Shown in pieces: positions 1 through 7,677 of a stretch of 15,465 nt of DNA. The position numbers and the translations under genes are program-made. The stretch spans positions 1 to 15,465 of the forward strand of contig MTML01000078.1 in NCBI GenBank assembly GCA_002011215.1, in the 5' to 3' direction. Position 1 is the stretch's first letter. The number at the start of each line of letters is the position of its first letter. The DNA is from Archaeoglobus sp. JdFR-24. Its GTDB lineage: Archaea > Halobacteriota > Archaeoglobi > Archaeoglobales > Archaeoglobaceae. The notes below the pieces were generated by a model. That model saw nothing but the letters and a program-made list of their open reading frames with translations, was not told where the DNA came from and made no database searches.

Positions 1-153
1 GAAGAAGCTATAGAGACATATAAGTGGTTACTTACTGACGACGTAGAAAGAGAAAAAATAGGTAAAAGAGCCAGAGAAAGAATATTAAAAGAGCATACTT
101 TCCGACATAGGGCTCAGAAAATAATTAATGTATTAGAGGTGATAAAAAAATGA
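1..153 (+). CDS. Glycosyltransferase C-terminus (partial, CgeB/GT1_2-like)
   Basis: Only the last 50 codons of this gene lie in the window, read in the first frame from base 1 to a TGA at 151-153. The visible tail is a charged amphipathic helix with the pattern RARERILKEHTFRHRAQKI. In my knowledge this pattern closes many CgeB-like or group-1 glycosyltransferases (Glyco_trans_1_2), where the C-terminal helix packs back onto the N-terminal Rossmann domain. The catalytic part is off the window, so donor and acceptor cannot be judged. Its stop overlaps the start of the carbamoyltransferase in an ATGA junction, so it is the upstream member of the same operon. Another GT-B glycosyltransferase subfamily is possible. 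Confidence 0.6.
   Translation, partial: EEAIETYKWLLTDDVEREKIGKRARERILKEHTFRHRAQKIINVLEVIKK
135..143 (+). promoter_or_regulatory. Shine-Dalgarno site for the carbamoyltransferase
   Basis: The sequence AGAGGTGAT matches the complement of the archaeal 16S rRNA 3' end. It lies six bases before the ATG at 150, inside the 3' end of the upstream glycosyltransferase gene. It fixes the start and supports reinitiation or coupled translation across the ATGA overlap. Confidence 0.8.
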
Positions 154-1850
154 AAAAAGATGTTATTGTTTTGGGTATACATGATGGACATAATGCAGGA
201 GCTGCTTTGATAAAAAATGGAGCAGTTGTTGCTGCTATTCAAGAGGAAAGGCTAGTCAATGAAAAAAATTATAGTGGTACACCTGTTAATTCTATAAAAA
301 TGGTATTCAAAATTGCAAATATACATCCAGATGATGTGGATTTAATCGCGATAGCAGGATTAATACGTTCTCATGCTCCTCTTAAAGAAAGGCCATTTCA
401 TGTTAGATTGTATGAAAGATTTGCATTCCTCTTTAAATATCATACATTAAATAGATGGTTGGTAAATTTTTTGCATAAAAGACGTAAGATGGATGAATTA
501 ATGCGAATTTTCAAAGAACTTGGTATTGAAAACAAAGAGATAATGTTTGTAGAGCATCATACTGCTCATGCTGCCTGTGCTTATTATCAAAGGCCATGGG
601 ATGATGAAACATTGGTTCTCACTCTAGATGGTGCAGGTGATGGTTTGTGTTCAACAGTTAATATTGGTAGAAATTTCACTATGGAAAGGGTAGCATCTAC
701 TACTGCCTATAATAGTCCAGGAAATGTGTTCTATAGCGAAATTACTGGATATCTTGGTTTAAAAAGATGGGAACATGAATATAAGGTTATGGGAATGGCC
801 CCCTATGGCATTGCCGATTATTGCATCGATAAAATCAGAAAAATAGTGAGGATAAATCCTAAAAAGCCTTTAGAATTCGAAAACACTATTGGTGCATATG
901 TAACATATGTTCAGAAAAAGCTCATTAAGCTTCTGGCAGAACAAAGATTCGATAATATAAGTGCTGCCACTCAGCAACACTTTGAAGAGTTGGTTAGTCA
1001 ATGGGTAAAAAATGCTATTGAAGAAACTGGATTACACAAAATAGCATGTGCAGGGGGAATGTTTCTGAATGTTAAAGCAAATAAAGTTTTAAGAGAAATG
1101 GAAGAAGTGGATGATATTTTCTTTTATCCAGCAGCAGGTGATGAAGGAACACCTGTTGGTGCAGCATTGGAGGGCTATTACAGATTTTGCGAAAGAGAAG
1201 GAATAAAACCAAAGAAGGAAAAGTTAGGCCCTATCTACTATGGCATGGAGTATGATAACGACTATATCGAAAAGGTCCTTAAAGAAACTGGCTGGATAGA
1301 TAAAGCAAAATATATTGATGAAATTGATGAAGAAGTTGGTGAATTACTCACTAAAGGTTTCATAATTGCTAGGTTTAATGGAAGGGTAGAATGGGGTCCA
1401 AGAGCGTTAGGCAATAGAAGTATTCTTGCTGATCCGAGAGATTTGAGAGTTATCAGGAAACTTAACTTTGCTATAAAACACAGAGATTTCTGGATGCCTT
1501 TTGCACCCTCTATTTTGGACGAAAGAAAAGAAGATTATCTCATTGATGCCAAGTTTGCTCCTTATATGATCGAAGCTTTTGACACTACACCAGAGGCAGA
1601 TGAAATAGTTGCTGGCTTGCATCCACGCGATAGAACAGCACGTCCACAGATAGTCAATGATTGGAACGAGGGTTACAGAAAGATATTAAAAACATTTGAG
1701 GAAATTACAGGCGTTGGAGGAATTCTTAATACATCCTTCAATCTGCATGGGTATCCAATAGTTGGAACACCAGAAATAGCCATACAAACTCTAGAAAATA
1801 GCGGTCTAGATGGATTAGCAATTGGTAATTGGTTAGTGATGAAGAGATAA
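150..1850 (+). CDS. O-carbamoyltransferase, NodU/CmcH/TobZ family
   Basis: This 566-residue protein is a full-length member of the carbamoyltransferase family. Family members use carbamoyl phosphate and ATP, through a carbamoyl-adenylate, to carbamoylate a hydroxyl group, usually on a sugar. The N-terminal Kae1-like ASKHA domain shows GIHDGHNAGAALI (9-21), the metal-binding HHTAHA motif (136-141), LDGAGDG (159-165), YKVMGMAPYG (211-220), CAGGMFLN (300-307) and PAAGDEGTPVGAAL (327-340). The C-terminal domain shows GRVEWGPRALGNRSILADPR (411-430), FWMPFAPS (447-454) and LNTSFNLHG (526-534). No key motif looks damaged, and there is no signal peptide, so it should be cytoplasmic. It lies between two glycosyltransferase genes, so I infer that it decorates a sugar of the glycan made here. 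The family is very likely; the substrate is unknown. Confidence 0.95.
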   Translation: MKKDVIVLGIHDGHNAGAALIKNGAVVAAIQEERLVNEKNYSGTPVNSIKMVFKIANIHPDDVDLIAIAGLIRSHAPLKERPFHVRLYERFAFLFKYHTLNRWLVNFLHKRRKMDELMRIFKELGIENKEIMFVEHHTAHAACAYYQRPWDDETLVLTLDGAGDGLCSTVNIGRNFTMERVASTTAYNSPGNVFYSEITGYLGLKRWEHEYKVMGMAPYGIADYCIDKIRKIVRINPKKPLEFENTIGAYVTYVQKKLIKLLAEQRFDNISAATQQHFEELVSQWVKNAIEETGLHKIACAGGMFLNVKANKVLREMEEVDDIFFYPAAGDEGTPVGAALEGYYRFCEREGIKPKKEKLGPIYYGMEYDNDYIEKVLKETGWIDKAKYIDEIDEEVGELLTKGFIIARFNGRVEWGPRALGNRSILADPRDLRVIRKLNFAIKHRDFWMPFAPSILDERKEDYLIDAKFAPYMIEAFDTTPEADEIVAGLHPRDRTARPQIVNDWNEGYRKILKTFEEITGVGGILNTSFNLHGYPIVGTPEIAIQTLENSGLDGLAIGNWLVMKR

Positions 1851-1851
1851 A

Positions 1852-3033
1852 ATGAAAATATTACAGGTAACCAACTTTTTTAAACCATCTTGGGAAGCAG
1901 GAGGCCCTCCCAGGGCAGTGTATGAAATCTCAAGAAAGTTAGTGGAAAGAGGGCATGAAGTTACAGTTTACACAACAGATGGTTTTAAATATAGGCTAAA
2001 TGTTGAAAAGAATAAGCCAGTAGATGTTGAGGGGATAAAAGTATATTATTTTAGAAATTTATCTAACTATTTATCGAAAAAATGGGTTTTACCAACCCCA
2101 TACTATTTGCCGATAGTAGCGAGAAAGGAGATGAAATTTTTTGATATCATTCATGTTCATGAATATCGAACAGCACTTACTGTAATCACTTGTTACTATG
2201 CAAAAAAATATAGTATTCCATATATTTTGCAAGCAAGGGGTTCTATATTGCCCTTTTTTACCAAGAAGAAAATAAAAAGATTTTTTGATAGGATATGGGG
2301 CTATAAAATATTAAGAGATGTTTCTAAAGCATTTGCTTTGACAAGAATTGAAGCAGAACAATATAAAAAGATGGGCATCAAAGAAGATAAAATCGAAATT
2401 GTGCCCAATGGTATTGATTTAGCAGAGTATGAAAATCTACCAGAAAAAGGAAGATTTAGAAGAAAATATGGCATAAGAGATGACGAAAAAATCATTCTTT
2501 ACTTAGGTAGAATTCATAAAATCAAGGGCTTAGATCTGCTTGTGAGCGCATTCGCAGATTTAATTAAGGAAATAGATAATGTTAAGCTAGTGATGGTAGG
2601 ACCAGATGATGGCTTTTTATCGATTCTCAAAAGCCAGATAGAAAAATTAGGGGTTAGTGACAAAGTTTTATTGACGGGACCATTATATGATGGGGATAAG
2701 CTTGAAGCATATATCGACGCTGATATATATGTATTGCCTTCCCGTTATGAAACATTTCCTAATACAGTGCTTGAGGCTTTAGCTTGTGGCACACCCGTAA
2801 TTATTACAAATCGATGCGGTATCGCAGATATCGTGAGAAAAGTCGGATATGTAGTTAGATATGATAAAAATCAATTAAAAAAGAAAATTTTAAGATTTTT
2901 AACTAATCCCCAATTGAGGAATGCCTATAGCAAGAAGGGTAAAATGTTAGTGAAAGAAAAATATGATTGGAGCAGAATCGTGGAAAGGATAGAGAAAATT
3001 TATTACGAATGTATTCAAGAGATGAAAGAATGA
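1852..3033 (+). CDS. GT4-family glycosyltransferase (GT-B fold)
   Basis: This 393-residue protein has both Rossmann domains of a GT4 retaining glycosyltransferase, which moves a sugar from an NDP-sugar to a lipid-linked acceptor at the cytoplasmic face. The N-terminal acceptor domain begins MKILQVTNFFKPSWEAGGPP, with the glycine-rich loop typical of the family, and carries HVHEYR (101-106). The donor domain has VPNGID (184-189), LYLGRIHKIKGLDLL (216-230) and the EX7E motif, E300 to E308, within RYETFPNTVLEAL. The start is one base after the carbamoyltransferase stop, with GTGAT at 1836-1840 as a distant and weak ribosome-binding site. Translation is therefore probably coupled to the upstream gene. 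Donor specificity cannot be read from the sequence. Confidence 0.93.
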   Translation: MKILQVTNFFKPSWEAGGPPRAVYEISRKLVERGHEVTVYTTDGFKYRLNVEKNKPVDVEGIKVYYFRNLSNYLSKKWVLPTPYYLPIVARKEMKFFDIIHVHEYRTALTVITCYYAKKYSIPYILQARGSILPFFTKKKIKRFFDRIWGYKILRDVSKAFALTRIEAEQYKKMGIKEDKIEIVPNGIDLAEYENLPEKGRFRRKYGIRDDEKIILYLGRIHKIKGLDLLVSAFADLIKEIDNVKLVMVGPDDGFLSILKSQIEKLGVSDKVLLTGPLYDGDKLEAYIDADIYVLPSRYETFPNTVLEALACGTPVIITNRCGIADIVRKVGYVVRYDKNQLKKKILRFLTNPQLRNAYSKKGKMLVKEKYDWSRIVERIEKIYYECIQEMKE

Positions 3034-4550
3034 AAGAAAAACAAAAAGTATATGTGTTAGGCATTGATGGCGCTACCTTTAGAATAATTGAACCAATGAT
3101 AAGAGAAGGGGAGTTACCAAACTTTAAGAGGGTAATGGAGGAAGGAGCATATGGTACATTAATGTCTACCGTCCCCCCCTTATCAGGCCCAGCATGGGTT
3201 TCTTTTGCAACTGGAATGGCTCCATGTAATCATGGGGTATTTGATTTTATTATGAAAAAGCCCAATTCATATGAAACATACTATATAAATTCTCGACACG
3301 TAAAAGCAAAACCTTTTTGGAAAATCTTAGGAGATTATGGAAAGAAGGTTATAGTCCAGAATATAATGGTAACATATCCACCATATCCAGTTAACGGATA
3401 CCTTATAACTGGGGGACTTACCCCTCCTGGGAGAAATTATACATATCCCAAATCTTTAGCTAATGAGATAGAAAGCAGATTTGGTAAATATCCTCATTTA
3501 CCTGTTGGTGGAATAAATGTTGCTAGGGATGGTGAACGAAAGTTTATTGAAATTTTTTACAGAAATATGGAGAAAAGAGCAAAAATTACAAAATATTTAA
3601 TGAGGGAAAAAAAGTGGGACTTATTTGTGGTAATGTTTGAAGGCGCAGATCCTCTTCAGCATGAATTTTGGAAATATATTGACAAAGAGCATTCCAGGTA
3701 TAAGTTTGTGGAAGATGAGTTTATAAGAGATGCTATCCCAAATTTTTACAAAAAAATGGATGCATTCCTTGGGGAACTTTTGAATGAGCTAGATGAAAAT
3801 ACGACCTTGTTTATAATATCAGATCATGGTTTTGGGAGGTTGGAAAAATATATTATTGTAAATAATTTTTTGATTAAAATTGGTATGCTTAAATTAAAGA
3901 AAAACATTAAGACTAAATTCAAAAAATTTCTTTATGATTGCAACATAGACTTAAAAACTTTGTATGAATTATCTAAAAAATTAGGCTTTATGTCTCTAAG
4001 ATCGAGATTTAGAGGTGGCAAGGCAGAAACTACATTAAATAAGCTATTTTTATCTGTTGAGGATATTGACTGGAACAGAACAAAAGCATTTTCTGTTGGT
4101 ACAGGGGGCCATATTTATATAAATCTTAAAGACAGAGAACAAAAGGGAATAGTGGATATCAAGGATTATGAAAGTATAGTTCATCAAATAGTTGAAGAGC
4201 TAAAGAAATTAGAAGACCCTGAAACTGGAAAAAAGGTTATAGAGGAAGTTTACACCAAACAAGAAATTTATAATGGCAAATTCTCTGATATAGCCCCAGA
4301 TATCACCTTTCTTCCAAGAGAAGGATATGCAACCCTGCACAAAGAACAATTTGTTTCATCTTCTCTTTTTATTGAGTCCCCAAGTTCTGGATATCATCAT
4401 AGAGAAGGAATATTTATGGTATATAATAACCATAATATTAATAACCTTAAAAATAAAAAACAAATTAAAAATATCACTGATATCGCACCCACTATAATTG
4501 GTATTTATGATTTATCAAAGGAATTTAACGGAAAAGCATTATGGAAATAA
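3030..4550 (+). CDS. Type I phosphodiesterase/nucleotide pyrophosphatase family protein (PDE1)
   Basis: This 506-residue protein belongs to the alkaline phosphatase superfamily, which uses two metal ions and a Thr/Ser nucleophile to cleave or transfer phosphodiesters. GIDGATF (11-17) supplies the metal ligand D13 and the probable nucleophile T16. D207 and H211 in GADPLQH, D265-H266 in SDHGFG, and a His of GYHHREG (454-460) complete the bimetal site. I see no signal peptide or membrane helix, so it is probably cytoplasmic. The ATG at 3030 overlaps the preceding stop as ATGA. In-frame upstream starts (TTG 2967, ATG 3009) would overlap the GT4 gene further and add residues absent from the paralogue at 7678. 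Compared with that paralogue, the segment after GIFMVYN is Asn/Lys-rich and has lost the GPGIKKG motif. Its substrate is unknown. Confidence 0.9.
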   Translation: MKEKQKVYVLGIDGATFRIIEPMIREGELPNFKRVMEEGAYGTLMSTVPPLSGPAWVSFATGMAPCNHGVFDFIMKKPNSYETYYINSRHVKAKPFWKILGDYGKKVIVQNIMVTYPPYPVNGYLITGGLTPPGRNYTYPKSLANEIESRFGKYPHLPVGGINVARDGERKFIEIFYRNMEKRAKITKYLMREKKWDLFVVMFEGADPLQHEFWKYIDKEHSRYKFVEDEFIRDAIPNFYKKMDAFLGELLNELDENTTLFIISDHGFGRLEKYIIVNNFLIKIGMLKLKKNIKTKFKKFLYDCNIDLKTLYELSKKLGFMSLRSRFRGGKAETTLNKLFLSVEDIDWNRTKAFSVGTGGHIYINLKDREQKGIVDIKDYESIVHQIVEELKKLEDPETGKKVIEEVYTKQEIYNGKFSDIAPDITFLPREGYATLHKEQFVSSSLFIESPSSGYHHREGIFMVYNNHNINNLKNKKQIKNITDIAPTIIGIYDLSKEFNGKALWK

Positions 4551-4551
4551 T

Positions 4552-4559
4552 AAGGTGAT
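4552..4559 (+). promoter_or_regulatory. Shine-Dalgarno site for the second GT4 gene
   Basis: AAGGTGAT lies five bases before the ATG at 4565, in the 14-base gap after the PDE1 stop. It supports the chosen start and continuation of the same transcript. Confidence 0.7.
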
Positions 4560-4564
4560 TACAT

Positions 4565-5701
4565 ATGAGAGTTTTGTTTATTGGGAGAGAATACCCAAAG
4601 AAGGGCACAGGAGGAGGTATAGGCAGGGTATTTCAAGAATTATTTGAATGCAAAAGAAAATTTGAGATGGAAATGGTATTGTCACATAGATTTGAGAAGG
4701 ATAGTTCTCTAACAGGAAATGCCCATTTTATAAAAATATGGGGAAAACATCCTTTTGACAAGATGATATACGGAAAATACTTTAAAAAATTTTTAGAAAA
4801 ACATCGTGGAGATTATGATATTTACAATTTCCATTTCCCTTCAGGCATTTTTCCATATTATTTCACAAAAAAAATTTTAAAAAATAAAAAAACAGTTATT
4901 ACAGTACATACTACAGCTGCCGGATTAAAACATAACGCTCTTGACAAAATTCCTTTAGGATACCTATCATGGAAAGAAATCTTTTCCAAGAACTTGTTAT
5001 GGAGATGGATAGCTAAGTATGAACAAAAAAGTTTTGACTGTGCCGAAAACATAACAGCTGTTTCTGAAAAGATAGCTAGAGAATTGGAAGAATATTATGG
5101 TGTGGAAGATGTGGAAGTTATCAAAAACGGAATCAGAAGGGATAGGATAATTTACAATCCAAAGAAAAGAACAGGTAGTACAACGATACTATACATTGGA
5201 AGACATACAGCACAAAAAGGTATTCCATTTGGAATATATGCACTCAAGGAAATTAAAGAAGACTTTATTTTCTATATAGCTGGAAAAGGTGCTCTTTATG
5301 ATAAAATTAAATCATTATCTACAAAGATTAATGTAAAAAAAATCAAGTTACTGGGATTTGTACCACATGAAAAATTAAATGATTTATACAATAGTGTGGA
5401 TATACTGCTTATGCCCTCATTATACGAAGGTTTGCCAATGGTAGCTCTTGAAGGAATGGCGGCCGGTCTCCCTATTCTTGGTTTTAAAGGCGCCGTATTG
5501 GATGAAATAGTATGTAAAGAAAACAAAAAGCTAATTAACGAAACGCTGGACATAAATGGTTTGAGGGATTCTATAAAATTTTTAATCAATAACCCAGATA
5601 TCAGAGAAGAGATCGGCAAAAAAAATAGAGAAAGATTTTTAAAATATTTTACTGCAGAAAGAATGGCGAAAGAATATTATGAATATTTTAAGAGGGTGTG
5701 A
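4565..5701 (+). CDS. GT4-family glycosyltransferase (GT-B fold), second copy
   Basis: This 378-residue GT4 enzyme is only distantly like the one at 1852. The N-terminal domain starts MRVLFIGREYPKKGTGGGIG, the glycine-rich acceptor loop being at 14-20, followed by ITVHTTAAG (112-120). The linker and donor domain contain ENITAVSEKIA (161-171), VIKNGI (185-190), ILYIGRHTAQKGI (208-220), LLGFVPHEKL (262-271) and the EX7E pair E288/E296 in YEGLPMVALEGMAAG. It is probably a cytoplasmic sugar transferase working on the same lipid-linked glycan. It is the last gene of the rightward operon and converges on the GT-C-like gene, the stops being separated by 55 A+T-rich bases. Sugar specificity cannot be inferred. 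Confidence 0.93.
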   Translation: MRVLFIGREYPKKGTGGGIGRVFQELFECKRKFEMEMVLSHRFEKDSSLTGNAHFIKIWGKHPFDKMIYGKYFKKFLEKHRGDYDIYNFHFPSGIFPYYFTKKILKNKKTVITVHTTAAGLKHNALDKIPLGYLSWKEIFSKNLLWRWIAKYEQKSFDCAENITAVSEKIARELEEYYGVEDVEVIKNGIRRDRIIYNPKKRTGSTTILYIGRHTAQKGIPFGIYALKEIKEDFIFYIAGKGALYDKIKSLSTKINVKKIKLLGFVPHEKLNDLYNSVDILLMPSLYEGLPMVALEGMAAGLPILGFKGAVLDEIVCKENKKLINETLDINGLRDSIKFLINNPDIREEIGKKNRERFLKYFTAERMAKEYYEYFKRV

Positions 5702-5756
5702 TTGAAAAGAGTGCTAAATAATTTATTCTTTAATCTTAAAGCAACGAAATTATTTT

Positions 5757-7598
5757 TCAATCAGTATGGGTTATAGATAGTGTAAAGATAAGAAATGAAT
5801 AACTTTCTCCATTATCATAAATTTTGTTGATTTCTATATCATTATGTAATTTTTGTAGATCTTCTTTAGATAGTTGCCAATTTGGTATATAACCAGATTC
5901 TCCTTTTATTATGACAAATTGGCTAAGTAACAAATATCGATTCCTCATTACTGTATGATCTACATTTCCTTTTCCGTACCCTAAGTGAGTAGGAATAGTA
6001 TTGAGGAAACCCCAGTATCCACTTCTCCAATTATCTTCGGAAGCATTTAAATAAGCAGTATATCTAGAAAGAGATTGATCTGTGAGAACCTTTTTGGACA
6101 TATTTTTATAGGTGCCTAACCACCATACTGCCGAGCATTCCATATCAGTATTTTGGTAGTTTAGTCTAAAGGTATACGGGCTGGGATATAGTGTGGTTAG
6201 ACCGGCTACAAATGCCATAGTTAGAAGGAAAATAATGATTACGCGGATTTTTTTATCCAATGCATTTTTATTTGAAGATATCAGTCTTTTTTTTGTGATT
6301 TGCAGAACATTATATATGCTTATGCTTACCCCCACTGGAAGAATAATAAAGGTGATACTGAGTGGTCGATTCCATTTAAATGGAAGTATAGGAATAAATA
6401 AACTTATGAGGAGTAGAGCCGCATTTATAATACAATACCCAAGCAACATAAACATAACTAGATCAAGAAATTCAATATGCTTTTTGCCAAATGTTTTGTG
6501 GACGGTTATAAATACACCAAAAGCGAAAATCGAGACTAGAATAAGTTCGGGCAAAAAAAACTTTATGATATTAAGAGTAGTAAAATTTGGACCAGCAATA
6601 AATTGAAACTGTTCTTGTAATAAAACGTCTATTACAGAAAAGAACCTTTTTTCATAACAGTAAATAAGTATCAGGATACCAGAAATCGTTGCAATGGTGA
6701 AGACTATTAGGGAAGACATAGAAAAAGATCGGGTAGTAGATAACTTCTCATTAATTCTTCCATTTTGGTGATTAATTAATTTTCTAAGTAATTCAAAAAC
6801 TAACAAGATACAAATTATTATCATTGCAATTAATACATGAAATATTGGAATGACGAGAAATAGAAGTATTAAAAAAAATAAATACCTTTTATCACCCTTT
6901 TTTAAATTACTAAAATATAAGTAAATAATCAGCGGTATTAAAAGTAAGGAAAAAACCCAAGGTTTAGCAATTAGTCCAACTGTATGGACGCCAGGGATAA
7001 CGGTAGTTATTATAGCACATATTATAATTATATCTTTGGAAGATATATTTTTAATGAGTACATATATGAAAAGAATATTTAACGAAAAGAGGATAGGAAA
7101 AATATATTTGTAAATATTCAGGACTTCCATCCCAGATGTATTTTCTAAAAAAACAGCCAAAAGGTGAAGGGCTGGGTATGAATTTTGGTGAAGATTTACT
7201 CTCCCAAGTTTTATGATATCGAAAGTATGGGCAAGATGATACCATGCATCCCATCGGTCATAGAGTTTACTGTATTTGAGGACTGGCGTTATCAAAAGGA
7301 TCAATGAAATCAAAAATAAAAGTAACAATCCGATAAGAAAGTAACTATCTATTATTCCTGAAGAATTTTTACTAGAAAAAAATAAAAGAATGATAGAAGA
7401 TAATATAAAAGGTAAAATTAAAAACAACCAGCTATAAGAGGGAATATTTTTATAGAAAGACAATTCATAACCTTGAACAGGTGTAGCTTTAATTAAAAAA
7501 ACAAATATAATGAGAGAAAGGATAGCTAGATTTGCTATTAAGAGTAGTGTAACTAACTTTGGATATTCTTTACTTGAATCATATTTTATGTGATTCAT
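5757..7598 (-). CDS. Polytopic membrane protein, probable GT-C-type glycosyltransferase
   Basis: This protein of about 613 residues has some eleven or twelve hydrophobic segments (roughly 15-37, 56-77, 86-108, then a run from 160 to 472) and a polar C-terminal domain of about 130 residues. The loop after the third helix holds DRWDAWYH (114-121) and then SYPALHLLA. I associate an Asp-bearing loop like this, followed by YPxxH, with archaeal GT-C-fold enzymes that use polyprenyl-phosphate sugars outside the membrane. The C-terminal part contains AVWWLGTYKNMSKKVLTDQS, like the exposed domains of oligosaccharyltransferase-like proteins. I chose ATG 7598 because GGGGAG lies just upstream; a TTG at 7628 would add ten residues. 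It is transcribed opposite to its neighbours and may add or polymerise sugars after flipping. The GT-C assignment is an inference; an undefined membrane protein is the alternative. Confidence 0.65.
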   Translation of the reverse strand: MNHIKYDSSKEYPKLVTLLLIANLAILSLIIFVFLIKATPVQGYELSFYKNIPSYSWLFLILPFILSSIILLFFSSKNSSGIIDSYFLIGLLLLFLISLILLITPVLKYSKLYDRWDAWYHLAHTFDIIKLGRVNLHQNSYPALHLLAVFLENTSGMEVLNIYKYIFPILFSLNILFIYVLIKNISSKDIIIICAIITTVIPGVHTVGLIAKPWVFSLLLIPLIIYLYFSNLKKGDKRYLFFLILLFLVIPIFHVLIAMIIICILLVFELLRKLINHQNGRINEKLSTTRSFSMSSLIVFTIATISGILILIYCYEKRFFSVIDVLLQEQFQFIAGPNFTTLNIIKFFLPELILVSIFAFGVFITVHKTFGKKHIEFLDLVMFMLLGYCIINAALLLISLFIPILPFKWNRPLSITFIILPVGVSISIYNVLQITKKRLISSNKNALDKKIRVIIIFLLTMAFVAGLTTLYPSPYTFRLNYQNTDMECSAVWWLGTYKNMSKKVLTDQSLSRYTAYLNASEDNWRSGYWGFLNTIPTHLGYGKGNVDHTVMRNRYLLLSQFVIIKGESGYIPNWQLSKEDLQKLHNDIEINKIYDNGESYSFLIFTLSITHTD

Positions 7599-7642
7599 AT
7601 TTCTCCCCGTTGTGTTACTACTTTTCAAGATGAATTAAAAGT

Positions 7643-7652
7643 ATTTAAATAT
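7643..7652. promoter_or_regulatory. Divergent promoter with near-palindromic TATA box
   Basis: ATTTAAATAT lies between the GT-C-like gene (leftward) and PDE2 (rightward). Its core ATTTAAAT is palindromic, so it could be read by TBP in either direction. Going right, A-rich AAAAGT precedes it in the BRE position and an expected initiation near 7673 would leave about five bases before the ATG at 7678. Going left, initiation near 7622 would give a leader of about 24 bases with a GGGGAG site. Positions are estimated from usual archaeal spacing. Confidence 0.6.
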
Positions 7653-7677
7653 AACTCTATTATTAAGCTGAAAGTCC

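Noticed and set aside
2967..3029. TTG start 63 bases upstream for PDE1
   Set aside because: It would overlap the GT4 gene by 67 bases and add residues with no counterpart in PDE2; the ATGA junction at 3030 is more natural.
5296..5619. 107-codon leftward open frame
   Set aside because: It is antisense to the donor domain of the second GT4 gene, and its sequence is a shadow of the EX7E region.
6193..6606. 137-codon rightward open frame inside the GT-C-like gene
   Set aside because: It lies wholly antisense to a gene with coherent membrane-protein sequence, has no ribosome-binding site, and shows no recognisable motif.
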